NCBI RefSeq assembly: GCF_002119525.1
Contig: NZ_CP017916.1
Span: forward strand, 1,984,001-2,048,000
Length of the DNA stretch: 64,000 nt
Origin: Vibrio syngnathi
Lineage (GTDB): Bacteria; Pseudomonadota; Gammaproteobacteria; Enterobacterales; Vibrionaceae
Direction: 5' to 3'
Shown here: positions 15,787-25,724 of the stretch, piece by piece
How the letters are laid out: each line of letters starts with the position of its first letter
How positions within the stretch are numbered: the first letter of the stretch is position 1
The notes under the pieces: generated by a model
The model's database searches: none
Told to the model about the DNA's origin: nothing
Seen by the model: the letters and a program-made list of their open reading frames with translations, nothing else
Translations under genes and position numbers: made by a program

Positions 15787-16698
15787 GTGGCCAAATCACC
15801 GTTACTAACGAAGGTTGCTGCTGCATTTACAATGCTAATGTCAGTTAACTCGGTTGCAAGCCAATACGACTTCGACCAGCCAATCAACCTTTCTTATTCG
15901 GATGAATGCGCTCAAGATTACTGTGTTAATGAAAGCTTGTACACCTATAAGCCTAGTAACAACTATGCGTTAAGCGAAACAAGCGATCAGTATGATCTTA
16001 CGATCGATAAACAACCGCTCTACCTTACCGTAAGTGATGGTAAGGATTGGGATTACCTTATGGGTCAAACTTACACCATTCTTGGCTTAAGTGTCGCAAC
16101 GGTGGGTTTAATGACTCTGCTACCCGAAAGTATCACTAAGTGGGATGATGACCAACGTGATATCAGCGCACTAGGTAAAAAATGGAAAGATAACGTTTCT
16201 GAAGGCCCAGTATGGGACCGAGACGAACATTTTCTAAACTACGTGATGCACCCATACTTCGGCGGTGTTTACTACACTGCAGCTCGACATGCTGGTTACG
16301 ATGAGTTTGAATCTTTCTTATACTCTTGGACTATGTCGACGTTCTTTTGGGAATACGGTGTAGAAGCGTTTGCAGAAGTACCATCATGGCAAGATATCTT
16401 CATTACACCATTCTTTGGGGCTGTTGTCGGTGAATTGATGCTAGAAGCAGAGCAAGACATCGTTGCTTCAGGTGGCGAAGTGATGGGCTCTCAAACCATG
16501 GGTGATGTTTCGTTATTCTTCCTCAACCCTGTTGGCCATATCCACTACTGGGTAAGTGATGCATGGGGTGGCGACGCAGAGGTTAATCTGAACACTAACC
16601 CTTGGTGGGATAACAAAGACGCAGCCCGATTCGCCTACGATGCTGGGGCAACATACGACGCTCAGTTTGTCGGTATGAACTTCAAAGTAACCTTCTAA
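15787..16698 (+). CDS. DUF3943 envelope protein
   Basis: An exported protein of unknown function, about 303 residues. The likely start is GTG at 15787: GGAG lies 6 nt upstream and it gives a clean signal peptide (ending SVAS). The ATG at 15775 is in frame but lacks a ribosome site. The DUF3943 region lies at about residues 130-260, with the HFLNYVMHPYFGG and EYGVEAFAEVPSWQDI motifs. The aromatic pattern and the C-terminal phenylalanine suggest an outer-membrane location, but this is inference. It is followed by its own terminator. Confidence 0.8.
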   Translation: MAKSPLLTKVAAAFTMLMSVNSVASQYDFDQPINLSYSDECAQDYCVNESLYTYKPSNNYALSETSDQYDLTIDKQPLYLTVSDGKDWDYLMGQTYTILGLSVATVGLMTLLPESITKWDDDQRDISALGKKWKDNVSEGPVWDRDEHFLNYVMHPYFGGVYYTAARHAGYDEFESFLYSWTMSTFFWEYGVEAFAEVPSWQDIFITPFFGAVVGELMLEAEQDIVASGGEVMGSQTMGDVSLFFLNPVGHIHYWVSDAWGGDAEVNLNTNPWWDNKDAARFAYDAGATYDAQFVGMNFKVTF

Positions 16699-16760
16699 TG
16701 CGCTTTCGTGTTACTGGACTCTAAGTTACTGCATTCCAAATAAAAGCGACAACTCTTCTA

Positions 16761-16787
16761 AAAAGCGGCTCTCTAGCCGCTTTTTTT
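16761..16787 (+). terminator. Terminator of the DUF3943 gene
   Basis: AGCGGCT-ctct-AGCCGCT followed by seven T, 63 nt after the stop codon. Confidence 0.9.
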
Positions 16788-16951
16788 GTGCCCTACTCTT
16801 CATTCTCTTTTTTTGCATCACAGCTTAGTTTCAAAAATTGACACAGGTCAAACATTGTTCGATGTAAACTTCTACACTGAAATTAAAGAACTTTATCGCG
16901 TGATATCAAACATTTAATTAGCAACACATAATTGAGACTTTGGGGGCTGAT

Positions 16952-17464
16952 ATGAACAGTACATTTATCGTAAACTTTATCGGACAAGCATCACCAGCAA
17001 CAATCAAACAACTTGCTGCGGTTACTCACGAAAACGACGGCAAATGGCTCATCAGTAAAGTTAATTTTATTGAAGATCAAGTAGCAGGCGTACTAAAGAT
17101 TCAACTGCCCGCCATCAACGAATCAATTGTTAAAGACGCTTTCAGCGCCAACCCTGATCTCATTGTGCAATTTGTCGATTCAGACCATACACACAATGTT
17201 CAAGACACAATCCATCACTTACGACTCGACTCTAACGACCGAGCAGGCATCGTCAACGAAGTGACACATGTACTAGACAGACAAGGGATTAGCATTCTAG
17301 ATATGGACTGCCACCGAGTCTTCATCGCCGGTGGTGGTGGCGTTAGCTCAAGCCTATTTACTTCCAAGATAGCAGTGAAGTTGCCAATCGAAGTTTTGAT
17401 TGATGACGTAGTGAATGAACTAGAAACACTCAGTGAAGATACTCGAGTGATGATTGAGAGTTAA
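16952..17464 (+). CDS. GcvR-like ACT-domain regulatory protein
   Basis: A 170-residue protein with two ACT domains, the second at about residues 88-165 (LRLDSNDRAGIVNEVTHVLD). This is the layout of GcvR, which modulates GcvA at the glycine cleavage operon. ACT domains bind small ligands, usually amino acids. The start is the ATG at 16952, preceded by GGGGG; a TTG four codons upstream is in frame but unlikely. No gcv gene is nearby, so the regulatory target is unknown. A glycine-rich loop IAGGGGGVSSS interrupts the second domain. Confidence 0.75.
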   Translation: MNSTFIVNFIGQASPATIKQLAAVTHENDGKWLISKVNFIEDQVAGVLKIQLPAINESIVKDAFSANPDLIVQFVDSDHTHNVQDTIHHLRLDSNDRAGIVNEVTHVLDRQGISILDMDCHRVFIAGGGGVSSSLFTSKIAVKLPIEVLIDDVVNELETLSEDTRVMIES

Positions 17465-17472
17465 TAAGCTTA

Positions 17473-17503
17473 GCCTCCTGATGATAAATTCATCATTGGG
17501 AGG
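17473..17503 (+). other. Hairpin with C-rich tail after the GcvR-like gene
   Basis: CCTCCTGATGAT pairs with ATCATTGGGAGG, with two imperfect positions, around 6 nt. No T-run follows; instead a C-rich tail (CCTCTCC, CCCCCTCC) does. A similar structure follows trpA. Confidence 0.45.
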
Positions 17504-17657
17504 TTCCTCTCCACAAAGCCCCCTCCTCTTACATAACTTACAAAAAACCATATAAAAACCCCCGAAACACATAACTTAACCCTATGAATTCAGGCATTCG
17601 TATAATATTTTTGTTACCATAGATTATCTTATACAATTTAATGGCTTAGGTTAAAAC

Positions 17658-19277
17658 ATGAAACGAAACAGCTCGAGATGGCAGCTCAATTCCATCTCAG
17701 TAATCCTTCTCATAACGCTATTCAGTGGCTGTAAAAGCGGTCATGAAAATAATAGCAAAACAACGTCTACTTCGTCATCATCCAAGATTAGCGTTAGCAT
17801 GCCCAATACTGTTTCATTTTCTGAACCACTATCAGGGTCGAAGACAGAGTCAATTACCGTTTCTTTTTCCAAAGCCTTAACTCAGGAGCTCACCTTGGCA
17901 GTGACAACTAAAGATGTCACGACACGCTCTACGGGTGTATTTAAAAACTACGACGCGATTTCTGCTCAAAACGTCAAAGTTTCGGCAGGTGCAACCAGCG
18001 CAGCGCTTCCACTGAACCTGATCCATAATAAGCTATACGAAGGGAATAAAACCTTTCATTTTTCCATTAGCATTAACGATGCAAATTACACGCTGACCAA
18101 TAAGCAAACTGAAGTCACCATCAGTGATAGTGATGTTCAACCAACGGTCCAATTTAGCAAAAACTTAAGCACCGTTGTTGAGGGTGATAGCGTTGTTCAA
18201 AAAGTGGAGCTGTCCGGCTACACCTCTAAAGACGTTACACTTACCTTAGTGCAAACTGGCATCGCCACCGATAAAGACTTTAGTGTTGATATCGCAGGTT
18301 CAAGTATCAAGATACCATCTGAAACCCTATCAACAAGCATCAAATTTTCTGCGCTTGCTGACAGCTTCAATGAAGGTGGTGAATCTGTAATCTACACCAT
18401 CGCTACAGCTGGAAATGCAGCCATTGACTCAAGTAAAAACGCGCTTGCATTCTATATACCTGGACAGAAAAACTTCAACGATACTGGTTATGTCACCTAT
18501 TTTGATGGCACAGCTTACGACAGCGTCACTCCTCCAGCCTCGCACCCTAATCAAGATGCCGATTTTGGTTTAGATAAAACAGATGGAAGTGAGCACGCTG
18601 ATGGTGCATATGGCTTCCGCTATACCAAGATTGATGCGAATGGTAACCCAGTCAGTTCATCGGCCTCTAGTTGGCGTTGTGTGAAAGATGAACGCACAGG
18701 TTTGTATATTGAAAACAAACAAGTAGCTAAAGCTCTACCTACGACAAGTGCCATTGATGATTGGGTTGAAAAACATAAGCAGAACGCTAGCGCAAACCCT
18801 TACCCTTGGGGAACTGAATCAAGCTATTGGCGAAGTGCTTCACACACCTACACTTGGTACGACTCCAATGCAACCACCAACGGCGGTTATGCCGGAGCGC
18901 CTAACAACCTGCTATATAACGAAGGGCCTATATCTTCTCAATGCGCTTATCCCAATGACAAGTCTGGTAATCGCTACTGTAATACCAGTAGCTATATTAA
19001 TGCTCTAAACAGTTATGCTATTTGTGGTATCACTGATTGGCGTCTGCCTTCTCCTATTGAAGCTCGTTCATTCATTGACTTCAATGTGGGCAGCAAGCCA
19101 TCAAGTAGCATAGACTTCTTCCCTAACCTAGGTAGCAAGATTTTCACCAAAACAAGCTCAGTAAAACAAAACGGTAGCGCACGATGCATTGATACTGCTA
19201 CTGGAGAGCTAAAGCTTTGTAATAAAAATATTTTAGGTTCAGCGGGTATTGTCGCTGTGAGCGGAGGCTTAGATTAA
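17658..19277 (+). CDS. Lipoprotein with Calx-beta-like repeats and a DUF1566 (Lcl) domain
   Basis: A 539-residue exported protein. Residues 1-25 form a lipoprotein signal with lipobox LFSGC. Two beta-rich repeats of about 105 residues follow (about 50-155 and 160-270); both run from a PTVQFS-like strand to EGxxxxxxxI-type segments as in Calx-beta domains. The C-terminal part from about 275 is a DUF1566/Lcl-type domain, with WRLPSPIEARSFIDF its clearest signature. DUF1566 proteins are often surface or adhesion proteins; no function is proven. The next gene starts within its stop codon and also encodes a DUF1566 protein. Nothing nearby is related. Confidence 0.75.
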   Translation: MKRNSSRWQLNSISVILLITLFSGCKSGHENNSKTTSTSSSSKISVSMPNTVSFSEPLSGSKTESITVSFSKALTQELTLAVTTKDVTTRSTGVFKNYDAISAQNVKVSAGATSAALPLNLIHNKLYEGNKTFHFSISINDANYTLTNKQTEVTISDSDVQPTVQFSKNLSTVVEGDSVVQKVELSGYTSKDVTLTLVQTGIATDKDFSVDIAGSSIKIPSETLSTSIKFSALADSFNEGGESVIYTIATAGNAAIDSSKNALAFYIPGQKNFNDTGYVTYFDGTAYDSVTPPASHPNQDADFGLDKTDGSEHADGAYGFRYTKIDANGNPVSSSASSWRCVKDERTGLYIENKQVAKALPTTSAIDDWVEKHKQNASANPYPWGTESSYWRSASHTYTWYDSNATTNGGYAGAPNNLLYNEGPISSQCAYPNDKSGNRYCNTSSYINALNSYAICGITDWRLPSPIEARSFIDFNVGSKPSSSIDFFPNLGSKIFTKTSSVKQNGSARCIDTATGELKLCNKNILGSAGIVAVSGGLD

Positions 19278-19819
19278 TGAAACTACTTATATGTTTAGGG
19301 ACACTGACCGCCCTACTGTGCAGCAACGCATTGGCACAAACCTGTGTAACGACACAGCTAGCATCTATTAAAGATGGGCAGTTAATTGACCGTAAAGATG
19401 GCACATTACTGGACGTAACCACTAATTTGCTGTGGTCTAAATGCAACTTAGGTGAAAGCTATAATTCTGCAAAAAATACGTGTGATGGAACAGCGTTTAA
19501 GTACAAAAGCTGGCAAGATGCACTTAATGCAACTAAAGATACAAAACTGACCACGATTGCTGGTCAAACGGGCTTTCGTTTGCCAAATATCAAAGAGCTC
19601 AGTTCAATCGTAGAGTATAGCTGTACTAAACCTGCCATTAACCTTGCACATTTCCCAACGACAACCAATGAACCTTACTGGACGAATACTCCAGATGCAC
19701 ACAAAATTAACACAGCCTATGATGGTTTGATCATCGATTTCGAAGAGGCACTGGAAACCATAACCGATCCAAGTAACGCCCCTTCCCCTCTTGTTCGATT
19801 AGTTAAAGAGTTTAAGTGA
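19277..19819 (+). CDS. Small exported DUF1566 (Lcl C-terminal) protein
   Basis: A 180-residue protein with a signal peptide (about residues 1-20, ending NALAQ) followed by a single DUF1566 domain. Signature segments are LLWSKCNLG, TGFRLPNIKELSSIVEYS and NEPYWTNT. Four cysteines may form disulfides. It overlaps the preceding gene by one base (TAATG), so the two proteins are probably made together and may act together. Function unknown. Confidence 0.75.
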   Translation: MKLLICLGTLTALLCSNALAQTCVTTQLASIKDGQLIDRKDGTLLDVTTNLLWSKCNLGESYNSAKNTCDGTAFKYKSWQDALNATKDTKLTTIAGQTGFRLPNIKELSSIVEYSCTKPAINLAHFPTTTNEPYWTNTPDAHKINTAYDGLIIDFEEALETITDPSNAPSPLVRLVKEFK

Positions 19820-19841
19820 TTTAAGTTTGAGAGCAGAAATT

Positions 19842-19873
19842 AAAAAGAGCAGCTCATCGGCTGCCCTTTTTAT
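19842..19873. terminator. Bidirectional terminator (DUF1566 pair / nspC)
   Basis: AAAAAG-a-GCAG and GCTGC-c-CTTTTTA form a stem with T-runs on both strands, between convergent genes. Confidence 0.85.
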
Positions 19874-19915
19874 TGTTCTGTACCGTCCTAAATATGGTTC
19901 TAACGCAATGTTCCG

Positions 19916-21049
19916 TTACTTAACCGACCATTGTGACAATGAGCGTTTAAAGTCTTCATAGCCAAACTCATTCAACTTTTGAATTTCGCCACTGCTGCGC
20001 TCACAATAGATAGACGGCATTTTCAAACCATTGAACCAGTTCAGTTTCACCATGGTGTAACCTGCACTATCCAATAGATGAAGCTTTTGACCAATCTTCA
20101 ACGGCTCATCAAAGCTTGTTTCACAGAACTGATCGCCCGCTAGGCATGAACACGAACCAATCACATAGTCGTGACCGCCGGTTTCTGACGCTTCCAATAC
20201 CGATGCTGGTTCATTGTAGATAAGAGTATCTAGGCGATGCGCCTCAGTAGCTGAATCGACTATCGCCGTTTTCTTCACGTTCTCTACGATATCAACCACT
20301 GTCACAACCAAGTCAGTTGTTTTAGTGATGATAGCTTCACCCGGTTCAAGGTACATCTGCACGCCGTGCTTTTCAGAAAAGGCTTTAAGTGCAAGGCCCA
20401 ACTTCTCTATGTCATAACCCGGCCATGTGAAGAACACACCACCGCCCATGCTCACCCAGTCCAACTTATCTAAGTGCTCGCCAAACTGTTCTGAGATTGA
20501 ATCAAGTAGGCCGATAAACGCATCAACGTCTTTGTTCTCACAGTTCATGTGGAACATTACACCATTAATCTCATCGAAGATTTCTGGTTTGATGTGGTCA
20601 GCTTGCACACCCAAACGCGAGAATTGACGCGCAGGGTTTGCCAAGTCTTGCCCTGCGTAGCTTACACCCGGATTCAGACGTAAACCCAGCGACGCTTTGC
20701 CTTCAACAATATGACGGTACGCTGCGAATTGGCTTTGCGAGTTGAAGATCATCTTGTCGCAGATATCGGCAACTTCTCTCACGTCGTCTTCGCTGTAACC
20801 GACACTGTAAGCGTGCGTTTCACCACCAAAGGTTTCGTGACCAAGCTTCACTTCGTATGGACCAGAGCTTGTCGTGCCATCGAGGTAAGGTTTGATGATG
20901 TCAAACACACCCCATGTCGAGAAACACTTGAGTGCCAATACCAACTTCACACCTGAAATCTCTTTCAGCTGCTTAGCTATCTCTAAATTCGCAATCAACT
21001 TGTCTTCGTTGATCATGAAGTAAGGCGTTTTTAGTTCGTTGTTTTGCAT
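19916..21049 (-). CDS. nspC: NspC, carboxynorspermidine decarboxylase
   Basis: A PLP enzyme of the alanine-racemase/ornithine-decarboxylase fold, 377 residues. It removes CO2 from carboxynorspermidine to give norspermidine, the last step of the pathway. The PLP lysine is K41 in LALKCFST; the C-terminal [11 protein letters not shown] carries the catalytic Cys and Asp of the family. The two earlier enzymes of the pathway are encoded just upstream on the same strand, after a 464-bp gap with hairpin repeats. Norspermidine affects biofilm formation in vibrios. Confidence 0.95.
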   Translation of the reverse strand: MQNNELKTPYFMINEDKLIANLEIAKQLKEISGVKLVLALKCFSTWGVFDIIKPYLDGTTSSGPYEVKLGHETFGGETHAYSVGYSEDDVREVADICDKMIFNSQSQFAAYRHIVEGKASLGLRLNPGVSYAGQDLANPARQFSRLGVQADHIKPEIFDEINGVMFHMNCENKDVDAFIGLLDSISEQFGEHLDKLDWVSMGGGVFFTWPGYDIEKLGLALKAFSEKHGVQMYLEPGEAIITKTTDLVVTVVDIVENVKKTAIVDSATEAHRLDTLIYNEPASVLEASETGGHDYVIGSCSCLAGDQFCETSFDEPLKIGQKLHLLDSAGYTMVKLNWFNGLKMPSIYCERSSGEIQKLNEFGYEDFKRSLSQWSVK

Positions 21050-21162
21050 GTTAATACCTTGCGGCCCTCGAGTTCACGAAGGCACATGATAATCGAACAA
21101 AGCCGACGCTAATGCATCGGCTCGATATAAGTAAGTACATTGGAAGTTCTTTAAGTGTATTA

Positions 21163-21205
21163 GAGATTCCCTATTACACTCGTCCCTCGCTTTAGGGAAT
21201 GACGA
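21163..21205 (+). repeat. ~43-bp hairpin repeat, copy 1
   Basis: Begins GAGATTCCCTA, contains CTCGTCCCTC, ends TAGGGAATGACGA. The end segments pair (TTCCCTA with TAGGGAA). One of about eight related copies in this window; this one is on the plus strand. Confidence 0.8.
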
Positions 21206-21305
21206 TTTCTGCATTACTGGTTAGATTTAGCAAATATCGTCTTCGTCAAATACCAAAGAAAATAATCACCTTTCATCATCCTCTAACGGAGTAAATACAC
21301 TCTCC

Positions 21306-21349
21306 GTCATCCCCAAGAGGGAAGAATGAGCGAGTTGGGGATCTCCCAA
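21306..21349 (-). repeat. ~43-bp hairpin repeat, copy 2
   Basis: Reads GTCATCCCCAA ... TTGGGGATCTCCC on the plus strand, so the element is inverted relative to copy 1. The ends pair over eight bases (ATCCCCAA/TTGGGGAT). Confidence 0.75.
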
Positions 21350-21384
21350 AGCCACCTGTCGCTCAATAGAAATCGACAGCAACT

Positions 21385-21427
21385 GAGATTCCCTATTACG
21401 CTCGTCCCTCTCTATAGGGAATGACGA
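21385..21427 (+). repeat. ~43-bp hairpin repeat, copy 3
   Basis: Begins GAGATTCCCTATTACGC, contains CTCGTCCCTC, ends TATAGGGAATGACGA. Almost identical to copy 1, 222 bp away in the same gap. Confidence 0.8.
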
Positions 21428-21513
21428 TGTTCTTAGTCATCTCATGGAAGAACTAACCATTACCTTTGTCATTCCACCAGTAATTCATAGCGAAGTAAGA
21501 ACCTAACTATGTA

Positions 21514-22764
21514 TTACTTCAATTTGTAGATCAAAGGTAAACCAGCTGTAGGCTCTAACTCTTGAACGTGCCAATCTAGACCTATTTCAGGCATGGTTGC
21601 TAGGAATGGGTCTGGGTTTAGCTGTTCCATGTTAAACACACCTTTATCAGCCCATTCGCCACGGAAGAACTGAAGTGCAGCAGTAATCGCTGGAACACCG
21701 GTTGTGTAAGAGATCGCTTGGTGCTCTACGTCTTCGTAAGCCACTTCGTGGTCTGCGTTATTGTAGATGAATACGCTACGCTCTTTACCGTCTTTCTTAC
21801 CTTGAACCCAAGTACCGATACACGTTAAACCTGTGTAACCCGGAGCTAGAGATGTTGGATCTGGTAGCAGCGCTTTCAGAACATGAAGAGGCTGAACCAC
21901 AGTGCCGTCATGTAGCGTTAGCGGATCTGGGCTAAGAAGGCCGATATCACGCATGCAGTTGAAGTAGTTTAGGTATGCATCGCCGAAGCCCATCCAGAAT
22001 TCGATACGCTTAGCTGGGATGAACTCTTTCATTGAACGTACTTCATCGTGTGCCATTGAGTAAACTTTGTGAGAACCACAGTTCGGGAATTCAAACTCAA
22101 GCATACGAGAGTGACAAGGGACTTGTTTCCACTCTTCATTTTCCCAGTAGAAAGAATCGCCTTGGATCTCAAGCATGTTAGTTTCTGGGTCAAAGTTTGT
22201 CGCAAACTTCTTGCCGTGATCGCCAGCATTCACGTCCATCACGTCAATTGAGTCAATCTCATCGAACAAGTGCTTAACCGCGTACGCTGCAAAGATTGAT
22301 ACCACACCTGGATCAAAACCCGCACCAAGAATACCTGTGATGCCCGCTTCAGCGAACTTCTCACGGTAGCCCCACTGCCAATCGTAAGCTTGTGGTACTT
22401 GTTGACCTTCAGAACATAGGTCAACCGCTACCGATGTATCTAAGTAAGATACTTTAGATTGGTAACACGCTTCCATGATCGCCATGTTTACCCAAGGAGG
22501 ACCAGCGTTGATCACTAGATCCGGCTTAACTTCTTGAATCAAAGCAACAAGCGCATCAACATCGTCAGCGTCTACTGAACGTGCTTCTAGTTTCTTAGTT
22601 GAATCTTTAAGGTTGTTTTTACCCTTGATAGATTCGATGATTTTTTCACACTTCGCGATTGTGCGAGAAGCGATCGTGATATCACCCAGTACTTCGTTAT
22701 TTTGTGCTGCTTTATGTGCAACAACCCAACCGACGCCGCCTGCACCAATTTGTAGAATAGCCAT
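21514..22764 (-). CDS. Carboxynorspermidine synthase (dehydrogenase)
   Basis: A 416-residue NADPH-dependent enzyme of the saccharopine-dehydrogenase (LYS1-like) family. It condenses 1,3-diaminopropane with aspartate semialdehyde and reduces the imine to carboxynorspermidine. The N-terminal Rossmann motif LQIGAGGVGWVVAH is clear. Its partners flank it: the fused diaminobutyrate enzyme starts 8 nt upstream, and nspC lies downstream. The family is easily confused with lysine enzymes; the neighbourhood decides the call. Confidence 0.92.
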   Translation of the reverse strand: MAILQIGAGGVGWVVAHKAAQNNEVLGDITIASRTIAKCEKIIESIKGKNNLKDSTKKLEARSVDADDVDALVALIQEVKPDLVINAGPPWVNMAIMEACYQSKVSYLDTSVAVDLCSEGQQVPQAYDWQWGYREKFAEAGITGILGAGFDPGVVSIFAAYAVKHLFDEIDSIDVMDVNAGDHGKKFATNFDPETNMLEIQGDSFYWENEEWKQVPCHSRMLEFEFPNCGSHKVYSMAHDEVRSMKEFIPAKRIEFWMGFGDAYLNYFNCMRDIGLLSPDPLTLHDGTVVQPLHVLKALLPDPTSLAPGYTGLTCIGTWVQGKKDGKERSVFIYNNADHEVAYEDVEHQAISYTTGVPAITAALQFFRGEWADKGVFNMEQLNPDPFLATMPEIGLDWHVQELEPTAGLPLIYKLK

Positions 22765-22772
22765 AGTTTTAA

Positions 22773-25724
22773 TTACCCTTGTTGTTCTGCTAGCTCAATA
22801 GCTAAAGTTTGAATTTTGTTAATTAGAGATTTGAAATCTGATGTCGTTAAGCACGGATTCAAGATAGTGAATTTCAGCGCACTTTTACCATCAACGACCG
22901 TTTCACCAAGTACTGCAACGCCACGAGTCAGCGCTTCCAGTCTTAACGTTTGATTCAGTTTGTCTAAATCAAGAACACCGTTTGCTGATTGCCCATTACT
23001 AAGAACCGAACGGAACAGCACAGTCGAAAGAGACGGCTCAGCAAGCAACTCGAAATCGTCATGCTTCTGAATCAGGTCAGCAACTTGAAGCGTCTGCTCT
23101 AAGAGATGGTCGTACATATCACCCAGTTGCTTTGGCCCAACGCTTTGCATAGTCATGAAGACTTTCAGTGCATCGAAACGCTTTGTGGTCGCGATAGACT
23201 TATCGACTAGATTCGGCAGTTCATCGTGTTCACGGTTTAAGTAGTCTGCGTGATGCAGTAGGTACTTAAAGTTTACTTTGTCTTTGAGAAGCACAGCACC
23301 ACAGCTGATTGTTTGGAAGAACAACTTGTGGAAATCAACGCTCACTGAGTCCGCCTTTTCGATGCCTTTCAGACGAGCTTTATGGCTACTTAAAATAAGT
23401 GCGCCACCGTATGCACTGTCGACATGGAACCAAAGATCTTGCTGGCTTGCGATTTCTGCAATCGCGTCAAGGTCATCGATAGCACCGTGATCGGTTGTAC
23501 CCGCGGTACCGACAACAGCAAAAGGAATCAACCCTTGAGCTTTAAGTGCTTTCACTTCTGCGTCTAGCAAGTCCGGCTTGATAGTGCCGTTTGCATTGGT
23601 GTCAACACAACACACTGCAGCTTCGCCTAAACCCATTAAAGAGGCCGACTTTTGAACCGTGAAGTGAGATTTCTTTGAACATAAGATACGCAGCTTGCTC
23701 GCGTATTCTGGCAAGCCAAGCTTTTGGATAGAATGGCCATTGTACTTATCGGCAACCCAATCTCTCGCAAGCAATAAACCCATTAGGTTACTTTGCGTGC
23801 CGCCGCTGGTGAAAACACCGTCAGCTTGTGCGCCAAGCTGGTATTTGTCACACATCCAATCTACGACGCGCTGCTCAACATAAGTCGCAGCAGATGCTTG
23901 GTCCCATGAATCCATCGATTGATTCAACGCCGCGATAATCGATTCCGCAGCAACAGAAGCCATAAGAGGAGGCGTGTGAAGGTGTGCAATACAGTCTGGG
24001 TGCTGCACAAAGATAGAGTTCGCTGCGACTAAGTCAGCCGTGCTATCCACAACATCAACCAAAGCGTGTTGGCTGTTATCGAGATCGACAGCGTTGATAG
24101 CTGCTTCTAGCATTTTTGGATCTAAACCCGAATAAGGGGTTTCAACCTGTTCAAAAACCGCTTTCATCGCTTGAGTAGTTTGGTTCATCACGCTAGCAAA
24201 TTCGTCGCTACCGCCTAAACCCGTCTGGATGAAATGCTTGTTCCATTCCTGATTTGATTCTTCGCTTTGTGTTTGGTCTTGTCGTAAACCACCACCCGCT
24301 GCGATGATCGCTTCTTCCATGACGCGCAATGCAAAGTCGATCTGCTCAAAAGAGATAATCATAGGAGGAAGGAAACGAATTACCGAACCATCACGACCAC
24401 CCTTTTCAACCATCAAGCCGCGCTCTAATGCTGCTCGTTGAATCGCTAACGTCAGCTCGCCGTCTGATTGCGGCTCGCCAAATTTGTTGAGTTCGCCGTT
24501 TGGTTGCTTGATCTCAGCGCCAAGCATCAAGCCTTTGCCACGAACTTCAGCAATACAGTTCACACGCGATTGAATTCTCTCAAGCCCATGACGTAAGTAT
24601 TGGCCTGCGATGTTCGCGTGCTCAACCAAACCATCTCGCTCGATGATTTCTAATGCTTTAGCGCCAGATACCATTGCTAATTGGTTACCACGGAATGTAC
24701 CGGTGTGCTCACCCGCTTTCCAAGTATCAATGCTCTTATCGAACACAAGCAGCGACATAGGCAGTCCGCCGCCAATCGCTTTAGACAAGCACAAAATATC
24801 AGGGTTAACGCCTGATTCTTCAAACGCAAAACGATGACCAGTTTTACCTACACCACACTGAATTTCATCAAAGATAAGTAGAATGCCGTGTTCATCACAG
24901 ATACGACGCAAGCCTTGTAGCCAAGATGCCGGGGCTGGAATCACGCCGCCCTCACCTTGTACAGGCTCAACGATCATTGCTGCAGGTTTCATGATGCCAG
25001 ATTCGTCGTCATTCAACATACGCTCGATGTAACGAATGCTTGCGTTGGCACCTGCTTCACCACCAATGCCAAACGGGCAGCGAAGATTGTATGGGAAAGG
25101 CATGAAATGTACGTCAGACATTAAGCCGCTACGACGCTCTTTAGTGCCAAGGTTACCCATCATGCCCATGGTGCCGTTCGTCATGCCATGGTAAGCACCA
25201 CGGAAAGCAAACATGGTGTTACGACCTGTTGTTTGCTTGGCTAGCTTGATAGCCGCTTCCACAGCATCAGCGCCAGACGGGCCACAAAATTGAAGAACCG
25301 AGTTAGTTGAAAAATCTTGAGGGAGAAAAGCTTTAACTCGCTTGATAAACGTATCTTTTGCTTGAGTCGTAATATCAAGAGTCTGGTATGGCAAACCTGA
25401 ATCGAGTTGGTCTTTAAGTGCTTGGTTGATTTCAGGGTGGTTGTAACCCAAAGAAAGTGTACCGGCACCAGCTAAGCAATCGAGAAAGAGTTGGCCACGA
25501 GTATCTTCAACTAAAACACCACATGCTCGTTTAATAGCAATAGGTAGGCGTCTTGGGTATGAACGAACATCCGATTCATGCTGCTCTTGTTCAAGCAAAA
25601 TAGCGTCAGGTGTTAGGTCGTAAGTTCCCTCAACGATAGGAACCATAGTTGAAAATGAATTTGCGATAGTATTAATATCGACTTCAAAGGCGGTAGTCAT
25701 AAAAATCCCCTTGAATGTGTTCAT
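22773..25724 (-). CDS. Fused diaminobutyrate aminotransferase / diaminobutyrate decarboxylase
   Basis: A two-domain enzyme that converts aspartate semialdehyde to 2,4-diaminobutyrate and then to 1,3-diaminopropane, feeding norspermidine synthesis. The first half is a class III aminotransferase with IFDEIQCGVGKTG and the PLP lysine in LSKAIGGG. The second half is a group II decarboxylase with FHVDSAYGGAL and the PLP lysine in DFHKLFFQ. Such fusions are known in Vibrio. Two in-frame starts, at 25724 (after GGAGGTAAGT) and 25700 (after AAGGGGATTTTT), both have strong ribosome sites; I list the longer. The next gene follows after 8 nt. Confidence 0.93.
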   Translation of the reverse strand: MNTFKGIFMTTAFEVDINTIANSFSTMVPIVEGTYDLTPDAILLEQEQHESDVRSYPRRLPIAIKRACGVLVEDTRGQLFLDCLAGAGTLSLGYNHPEINQALKDQLDSGLPYQTLDITTQAKDTFIKRVKAFLPQDFSTNSVLQFCGPSGADAVEAAIKLAKQTTGRNTMFAFRGAYHGMTNGTMGMMGNLGTKERRSGLMSDVHFMPFPYNLRCPFGIGGEAGANASIRYIERMLNDDESGIMKPAAMIVEPVQGEGGVIPAPASWLQGLRRICDEHGILLIFDEIQCGVGKTGHRFAFEESGVNPDILCLSKAIGGGLPMSLLVFDKSIDTWKAGEHTGTFRGNQLAMVSGAKALEIIERDGLVEHANIAGQYLRHGLERIQSRVNCIAEVRGKGLMLGAEIKQPNGELNKFGEPQSDGELTLAIQRAALERGLMVEKGGRDGSVIRFLPPMIISFEQIDFALRVMEEAIIAAGGGLRQDQTQSEESNQEWNKHFIQTGLGGSDEFASVMNQTTQAMKAVFEQVETPYSGLDPKMLEAAINAVDLDNSQHALVDVVDSTADLVAANSIFVQHPDCIAHLHTPPLMASVAAESIIAALNQSMDSWDQASAATYVEQRVVDWMCDKYQLGAQADGVFTSGGTQSNLMGLLLARDWVADKYNGHSIQKLGLPEYASKLRILCSKKSHFTVQKSASLMGLGEAAVCCVDTNANGTIKPDLLDAEVKALKAQGLIPFAVVGTAGTTDHGAIDDLDAIAEIASQQDLWFHVDSAYGGALILSSHKARLKGIEKADSVSVDFHKLFFQTISCGAVLLKDKVNFKYLLHHADYLNREHDELPNLVDKSIATTKRFDALKVFMTMQSVGPKQLGDMYDHLLEQTLQVADLIQKHDDFELLAEPSLSTVLFRSVLSNGQSANGVLDLDKLNQTLRLEALTRGVAVLGETVVDGKSALKFTILNPCLTTSDFKSLINKIQTLAIELAEQQG

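Noticed and set aside
16940..16951. TTG start for the GcvR-like protein
   Set aside because: The ATG four codons later has a strong GGGGG ribosome site at proper spacing.
22029..22424. Overlapping frames within carboxynorspermidine synthase
   Set aside because: They are shadows of a fully conserved gene.
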